DNA of 11,177 nt from Opitutaceae bacterium UBA3033. Its GTDB lineage: Bacteria > Verrucomicrobiota > Verrucomicrobiia > Opitutales > Opitutaceae. How positions within the stretch are numbered: position 1 is the first letter of the stretch; each line of letters opens with the position of its first letter. Location of the stretch: assembly GCA_002367815.1 (NCBI GenBank), contig DFDG01000121.1, positions 1,189 to 12,365 on the forward strand. Direction: 5' to 3'. Shown here in pieces: positions 7,371-11,177 of the stretch. A model generated the notes under the pieces. The model saw only the letters and a list, made by a program, of their open reading frames with translations. It searched no databases and had not been told where the DNA came from. Made by a program: the position numbers and the translations under genes.

Positions 7371-10211
7371 ATGCGCCTTCTATCCTGTTTTTTCCTCTTT
7401 ACCTTGTTGGTGCTTCCCCGGATCGCGGCGTCCCAAGGCTTCCCCCAAGAACATAGCGATCTCCCTGCTGATCCTGCCGCCCATTATGGCGTGCTGCCCA
7501 ACGGTATTCGCTACGTTGTTTACCCGAACAAGGAGCCCCAAGGTCGCGCCTCGCTGCGATTGCTGGTGCTCGCGGGTTCCCTGCACGAGAACGAAAACCA
7601 ACGCGGCGTCGCGCATTTTCTTGAGCATATGGCTTTCAATGGCAGCACGCACTACGCCCCGGGCACGCTGGTTAAATTTTTCCAACGCATGGGTATGAGC
7701 TTCGGGGGCGACACGAATGCCTCGACCAGTTTTGACCGCACTCAATACTTGCTGGAGCTGGCCCACACCGACCAAGCCACACTCGCCGAAGGTCTGCAGG
7801 TGCTGACGGATTATGCGGGAGGTCTGCTGCTGCTCGAAGACGAGATCGACAAGGAACGCGGTATCATCATGAGCGAGAAACGCACCCGCGACAATGTGGG
7901 CTTCCGCACTTTTATTGCCCAGTTTGAATTCATGCTCGGGGATACCCTCTTGCCGAAGCGCATCCCGATTGGTTTGCCCGAGATTATCGAGCAGGCACCC
8001 CGGGAACGGTTCACGGAATTTTGGGACATCTGGTATCGTCCGGAGAAAATGACGGTCGTGGCTGTGGGCGACTTTGATGCCGCCGCGGTTGAGCAACAGA
8101 TCATCGCGGCCTTTACTGCGTTGGCGGCCCGCGCGCCGGCGCAGTCCGAACCCGACCTTGGCCAGCTGCCAAAATTCGATGGCGTGCGGGCTTATTTCCA
8201 CGCCGAGCCCGAATCGCCCGCGACCAATGTCAGCATCAACAGTCTGATCCCATTCGTGGATGAACCTGATACCGCCGCCAACCGCGTAAAACAGCTGCCC
8301 CGCCAAATCGCACTTTCTATGCTCAATCGCCGTTTCAGCGAACTGGCAAAGAAGGAGGGTGCTCCGTTCAGCGGGGGAGGGGCGGGGGTCTCCGACGGAT
8401 TTCGTTTCATGCGCCAAGCCAGTGTCAGTCTTTCCTGTAAGCCTGAGCAGTGGCCTGCTGCATTGGCGGTGGGTGAGCAGGAGTTGCGCCGGGCGCTCGA
8501 ACACGGTTTCGAACCCGGCGAGCTGAAGGAAATCGTCTCCACTTTCACCAACGGTCTCGATCAGGCCGTGAAAACTGCGGTCACTCGCCGCTCCGGGGGA
8601 TTGGCCAATCAAATCCTCGGCAGTATAGCCGACCGCGAGGTCTTCACGCACCCAATCACCGACCGTGAACTCTATCAACCGGCGCTTGATAAAGTGACCG
8701 CCGCCGACTGCCTTGCCGCACTCCGAGAAGCGTTTTCTGCCCCGGGGCGCTTTGTCATGGTGGCGGGCAACGCCACTATTCCGGGCGATGCCGCTGCCGT
8801 CATTGCCGCCGCCTACGAAGAATCCCGCGCCACTGTTGTCACCGCGCTAGCGGCACAGGTTGAAGCCGTCTGGGGCTACACCAACTGGGGCGAGCCCGGT
8901 AAGGTCGTTAATCGCTCGCACATCGCCGATCTCGATGTGGAGCTCATCGCTTTCGCCAACGGCGTGAAGCTCAACCTGAAGAAAACCGATTTTGAGGCTG
9001 GTCGCATTCGCACGGGCATTCGCGTGGGCAACGGCAGCATCACCGAGCCTACTGATCAGCGTGGTCTGGCCGCGCTCGCGAGCGGCACTTTCGGCGCCGG
9101 CGGCCTTGGCCAGCACAGCGTTGATGAGCTTCGCCGCATCCTCGCCGGCAAGAATGTTGGCGTTCGTTTTCAGTCGGGGAATGATGCCTTTGGTTTTTCC
9201 GGCAATACCACTCAGGACGATCTCCTCCTCCAGCTTCAACTGGTCGCGGCCCAACTCACCGATGCCGGTTGGCGCCCCGAGGCCCTGCGCCAGACGCAGA
9301 AGGGTTTGGAGCAAATGTATCTCGGTTTTGAGCACACCGCCAACGGGCCGATGGCGACAGAGGTAGCCAACCTGCTGGCCAACGGCGACCCACGCTTCGG
9401 CATACCAGCAAAGGATGTCATGATGTCACGCAATCTGGAAGAGGCTCAGGCTTGGCTCGCGCCGCAGCTCGCTCATGGCGCACTTGAGGTTTCCATGGTC
9501 GGCGATCTGGACATTGAGGGCACGATCACGGCCGTTGCGCAGACCTTGGGTGCATTGCCGGTCCGCGAAACCAGACCCGAACTTGATGAGTTAAAGCAAA
9601 TCACGTTCCCCGCCGAACCGTTCACTAAAAATTATACTATCGCGACCGAGATTCCCAAGGGGAACGTATTCATCTACTGGCCGACCACGGACGGTATGGA
9701 CGTGAAACGGGCGAGGCGGCTCTCGCTACTGGGCAGTGTGCTCAATGACCGGTTGCGGGTGAAAATCCGCGAGGAAATCGCCGGCACCTACAGCCCGAAT
9801 GCGGGCAGCATTGCGAGTGACACGTTTCCGGGATACGGTTATCTGCAGGCCGGATGCGTGGTTGATCCCGCCATGGCCGGAAAAATATCCGATCTGATTG
9901 TCGCCATCGGTGACGATCTGGCGGCCAACGGCGTGACCGAAGAGGAACTCAATCGCGCCCGCCAGCCCGTGTTAACCTCGGTCCGGGAATCTCTCCGCAC
10001 CAATGGTTACTGGGGTGGGAGCGTGCTCGCTCGGGCACAGGAGAAACCGGAAGTCCTCGATTGGGCCCGCTCGCGGTTGCCCGATATCGAAGCCATCACC
10101 GCTGCTGAGTTGAGTGAATTGGCCAAAGCTTATCTCGGGCAAGCCCGGGCCTCGCGGGTCACCATTGTGCCGGAGAGTTTGCCCGAGGCTGCAGGTTCTG
10201 AAGTAAAGTGA
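7371..10211 (+). CDS. Secreted M16 family zinc metallopeptidase, PqqL/FusC-like size
   Basis: 946 residues from ATG 7371, opening with a signal peptide (MRLLSCFFLF, hydrophobic core, cleavage near Ala20/Ser21), so probably periplasmic. The inverted zinc site is intact: H82-F-L-E85-H86, with E162 in KERGIIMSE, 76 residues after His86, as the expected third ligand. An M16 C-type domain follows (FWDIWYRPEKMTVVAVGDFD). The second half repeats the fold without HxxEH (LAALASGTFGAGG in its place) and ends with the substrate-binding pair R800/Y807 in IREEIAGTY. One active and one inactive half in a single chain of about 930-950 residues matches PqqL/FusC-type peptidases, which cleave imported proteins or peptides in the periplasm. 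The TonB receptor and exported thiol proteins upstream fit such a role, though this is inferred. The start has no Shine-Dalgarno motif. Confidence 0.93.
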   Translation: MRLLSCFFLFTLLVLPRIAASQGFPQEHSDLPADPAAHYGVLPNGIRYVVYPNKEPQGRASLRLLVLAGSLHENENQRGVAHFLEHMAFNGSTHYAPGTLVKFFQRMGMSFGGDTNASTSFDRTQYLLELAHTDQATLAEGLQVLTDYAGGLLLLEDEIDKERGIIMSEKRTRDNVGFRTFIAQFEFMLGDTLLPKRIPIGLPEIIEQAPRERFTEFWDIWYRPEKMTVVAVGDFDAAAVEQQIIAAFTALAARAPAQSEPDLGQLPKFDGVRAYFHAEPESPATNVSINSLIPFVDEPDTAANRVKQLPRQIALSMLNRRFSELAKKEGAPFSGGGAGVSDGFRFMRQASVSLSCKPEQWPAALAVGEQELRRALEHGFEPGELKEIVSTFTNGLDQAVKTAVTRRSGGLANQILGSIADREVFTHPITDRELYQPALDKVTAADCLAALREAFSAPGRFVMVAGNATIPGDAAAVIAAAYEESRATVVTALAAQVEAVWGYTNWGEPGKVVNRSHIADLDVELIAFANGVKLNLKKTDFEAGRIRTGIRVGNGSITEPTDQRGLAALASGTFGAGGLGQHSVDELRRILAGKNVGVRFQSGNDAFGFSGNTTQDDLLLQLQLVAAQLTDAGWRPEALRQTQKGLEQMYLGFEHTANGPMATEVANLLANGDPRFGIPAKDVMMSRNLEEAQAWLAPQLAHGALEVSMVGDLDIEGTITAVAQTLGALPVRETRPELDELKQITFPAEPFTKNYTIATEIPKGNVFIYWPTTDGMDVKRARRLSLLGSVLNDRLRVKIREEIAGTYSPNAGSIASDTFPGYGYLQAGCVVDPAMAGKISDLIVAIGDDLAANGVTEEELNRARQPVLTSVRESLRTNGYWGGSVLARAQEKPEVLDWARSRLPDIEAITAAELSELAKAYLGQARASRVTIVPESLPEAAGSEVK

Positions 10212-10268
10212 TCTGGGTTTCATTACTGGTTTATCCCAATCGCACTTGGCATCCTCTCTCCCGTAGGC

Positions 10269-10284
10269 CGCCTGCTCGCAGGCG
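10269..10284. repeat. Small GC-rich dyad, possible REP-like element
   Basis: CGCCTGC (10269-10275) and GCAGGCG (10278-10284) are exact reverse complements separated by TC; in practice it would fold as a shorter stem with a four-base loop. It lies 58 bases after the peptidase stop, inside a convergent intergenic region. GC-rich dyads of this type are often dispersed REP-like units in bacterial genomes, but only one copy is present here, so the repeat status is a guess. Confidence 0.35.
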
Positions 10285-10300
10285 CGGCAGTCTTGGGACT

Positions 10301-10338
10301 CCAGAAAAGTGTCACCTATTAAGTGACACTTTTCCTGG
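10301..10338. terminator. Bidirectional intrinsic terminator between convergent genes
   Basis: AAAAGTGTCAC (10305-10315) and GTGACACTTTT (10323-10333) form a perfect 11-bp stem with the loop CTATTAA. CCAG (10301-10304) and CTGG (10335-10338) extend it past a single bulged C. The A-tract on one arm and the T-tract on the other let it work on either strand, which fits its place between the plus-strand peptidase gene (ending 10211) and the minus-strand hydrolase gene (ending 10368). The U-tracts are only four bases and belong to the stem, so efficiency may be moderate. Confidence 0.7.
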
Positions 10339-10351
10339 GAAGAATTGTGAC

Positions 10352-10368
10352 GTTCGGAAAAACCGAAC
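10352..10368 (-). terminator. Short hairpin at the 3' end of the reverse-strand gene
   Basis: GTTCGG (10352-10357) and CCGAAC (10363-10368) pair around five A (five T on the minus strand), overlapping the first base pair of the hydrolase stop codon. It may assist termination of the minus-strand transcript together with the larger hairpin at 10301-10338. No long T-run follows, so it is a weak call. Confidence 0.3.
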
Positions 10369-11177
10369 TACAGTTTAACGGTCCACTCCGTGATATCGGC
10401 GGTGGCAATGATCGGGAGTTTGTGGGTTGAGGTTTCCCCGGGCATGCTCCTTCGACTGGGCTCGGGGCAGGCGATCATGATGAAGCCGCTTTCGCCTTTG
10501 GGGCGGTGCAGTTTGCCGGAGAGGGTGCGGGTTTTGGCGTGCCACTTCACGTCGCTCAACTCTCTTCCGCCGCTTTGGTGGAAGCTGGTGCCGAGTGGCC
10601 AGGGGTGGGTTCGAGGTTTGCGCAACACGAGCAACTTCACTGCCGGCCCGTGAAAACCGATGTCGAGTAAACTGGGTTCTGATTCCAGGATGGGATTGGC
10701 AAAATCTCCGGGATGCCGATACGTGCCGACGGGCTGCGGTGCGCGGGGAATTTCCCCGAGAAATTGGCCGGACCAGAATTCATAGGCCCAGTAGCTTTCG
10801 CGATCCGCCAGACCGAGTCGCTTGAAGGGCACTTGGTAACGGCGCCCCAGATTGATTTTGGAGCCTTCCTCCACCGGAGGTTCGGTCCAGTTGAAGATCG
10901 CGACCAAAGTCCAGTCATCCCACGCGGTGCTTATCGGCAATGCCCAGATACACGCGCCCTCCGGATCTGGTTCGCAGCGCAGCGGGGCGATGCCGGTTTC
11001 CTTGATCATGGCCAAGTAGTGCAGATGGCCCGTGGCGATGGGTTCAAATAAATCAACCGGTTTGGCCGGGGTGTCATTGGGCGGCAACGAGGCGAGCAAC
11101 ACCGACCAGCGATCCTCGGGCAGATTAGTAAGATTGTCACCAATGTCCACGTGACCGGCGCCCATGAAGGTCACCGT
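10368..11177 (-). CDS. Probable alpha-galactosidase-like glycoside hydrolase, C-terminal part (5'-truncated)
   Basis: The minus-strand frame is open to the window edge and stops with TAG at 10370-10368, giving about 269 residues of a longer protein; Met and Val codons near the edge are unlikely starts. The catalytic residues are not in view. What is visible resembles the end of clan GH-D (GH36/GH27-like) hydrolases: a barrel-exit segment with GDNLTNLPEDR and LLASLPP, then a beta-sandwich with WTLVAIFNWTEP, YWAYEFWSGQFLGEI, KLLVLRKPRTHPWPLGTSFH and VKWHAKTRTLSGKLHRP. Such enzymes release galactose or related sugars from oligosaccharides; the exact family and substrate cannot be fixed from this fragment. 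An unusual CPEPSRRSMPG segment close to the C-terminus looks like an inserted repeat. The gene converges on the peptidase gene and is probably independent of it. Confidence 0.55.
   Translation of the reverse strand, partial: TVTFMGAGHVDIGDNLTNLPEDRWSVLLASLPPNDTPAKPVDLFEPIATGHLHYLAMIKETGIAPLRCEPDPEGACIWALPISTAWDDWTLVAIFNWTEPPVEEGSKINLGRRYQVPFKRLGLADRESYWAYEFWSGQFLGEIPRAPQPVGTYRHPGDFANPILESEPSLLDIGFHGPAVKLLVLRKPRTHPWPLGTSFHQSGGRELSDVKWHAKTRTLSGKLHRPKGESGFIMIACPEPSRRSMPGETSTHKLPIIATADITEWTVKL
10447..10472. repeat. Short dispersed-repeat-like sequence inside the hydrolase gene
   Basis: On the minus strand this reads GCCTGCCCCGAGCCCAGTCG followed by AAGGAG and encodes ACPEPSRRS. It resembles a short sequence of the form CCTGAGCNNNGTCGAAGG that I recall, unverified, as scattered through many bacterial genomes, where it often adds PEPSRR-type peptides to proteins. 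Here it keeps the reading frame and lies in the last 40 residues, a place where an insertion is likely to be tolerated. Only one copy occurs in this window. Confidence 0.45.

Noticed and set aside
7380..8678. 432-residue open frame on the minus strand opposite the M16 gene
   Set aside because: It is a shadow of the peptidase gene, with low-complexity Arg/Gly/His-rich translation and no motif.

Overview
The window reads as chromosomal DNA of a Gram-negative, outer-membrane-bearing bacterium. A member of the Verrucomicrobiota resembling the Opitutaceae is my best guess. This rests on the SusD-less TonB-dependent receptor, several exported TlpA/redoxin proteins, G/C-rich third codon positions, and start codons without a Shine-Dalgarno motif. 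It is an inference from style, not a database match. Both ends cut through genes. I see no tRNA, rRNA, CRISPR array, integrase or transposase.

Layout, left to right. (1) 2-2026 (+): most of a TonB-dependent outer-membrane receptor, N-terminus missing. (2) 2099-4570 and 4632-6461 (+): two exported proteins built from tandem thioredoxin-like (TlpA/redoxin) domains, four in the first and three in the second. Five of the seven keep a CGPC active site; one domain in each protein has lost it. Domains 3-4 of the first protein and 1-2 of the second are recognisable copies of one two-domain module. (3) A strong 13-bp hairpin (6485-6514), then a small stand-alone LuxR/GerE-type DNA-binding protein (6539-6829). 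(4) 6884-7227: two overlapping short frames that join into one 114-residue ACT-like small protein if a single base is restored near 7025, so a frameshifted gene or an assembly error. (5) 7371-10211 (+): a secreted two-unit M16 zinc metallopeptidase of PqqL/FusC-like size. (6) A convergent intergenic region with a two-way terminator (10301-10338) and a small GC-rich hairpin. (7) 10368-11177 (-): the C-terminal part of a probable alpha-galactosidase-like glycoside hydrolase, carrying a short dispersed-repeat-like insertion in frame.

Working model. The receptor, the redoxin-array proteins and the M16 peptidase are all predicted to lie in the envelope and point the same way. They would make sense as a set that imports a protein, peptide or metal-binding substrate, reduces its disulfides in the periplasm and cleaves it there. 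This parallels the known pairing of TonB receptors with FusC/PqqL M16 peptidases, but co-function is inferred only from gene order. The small LuxR-type protein is a candidate local regulator. The reverse-strand hydrolase appears to be a separate unit.
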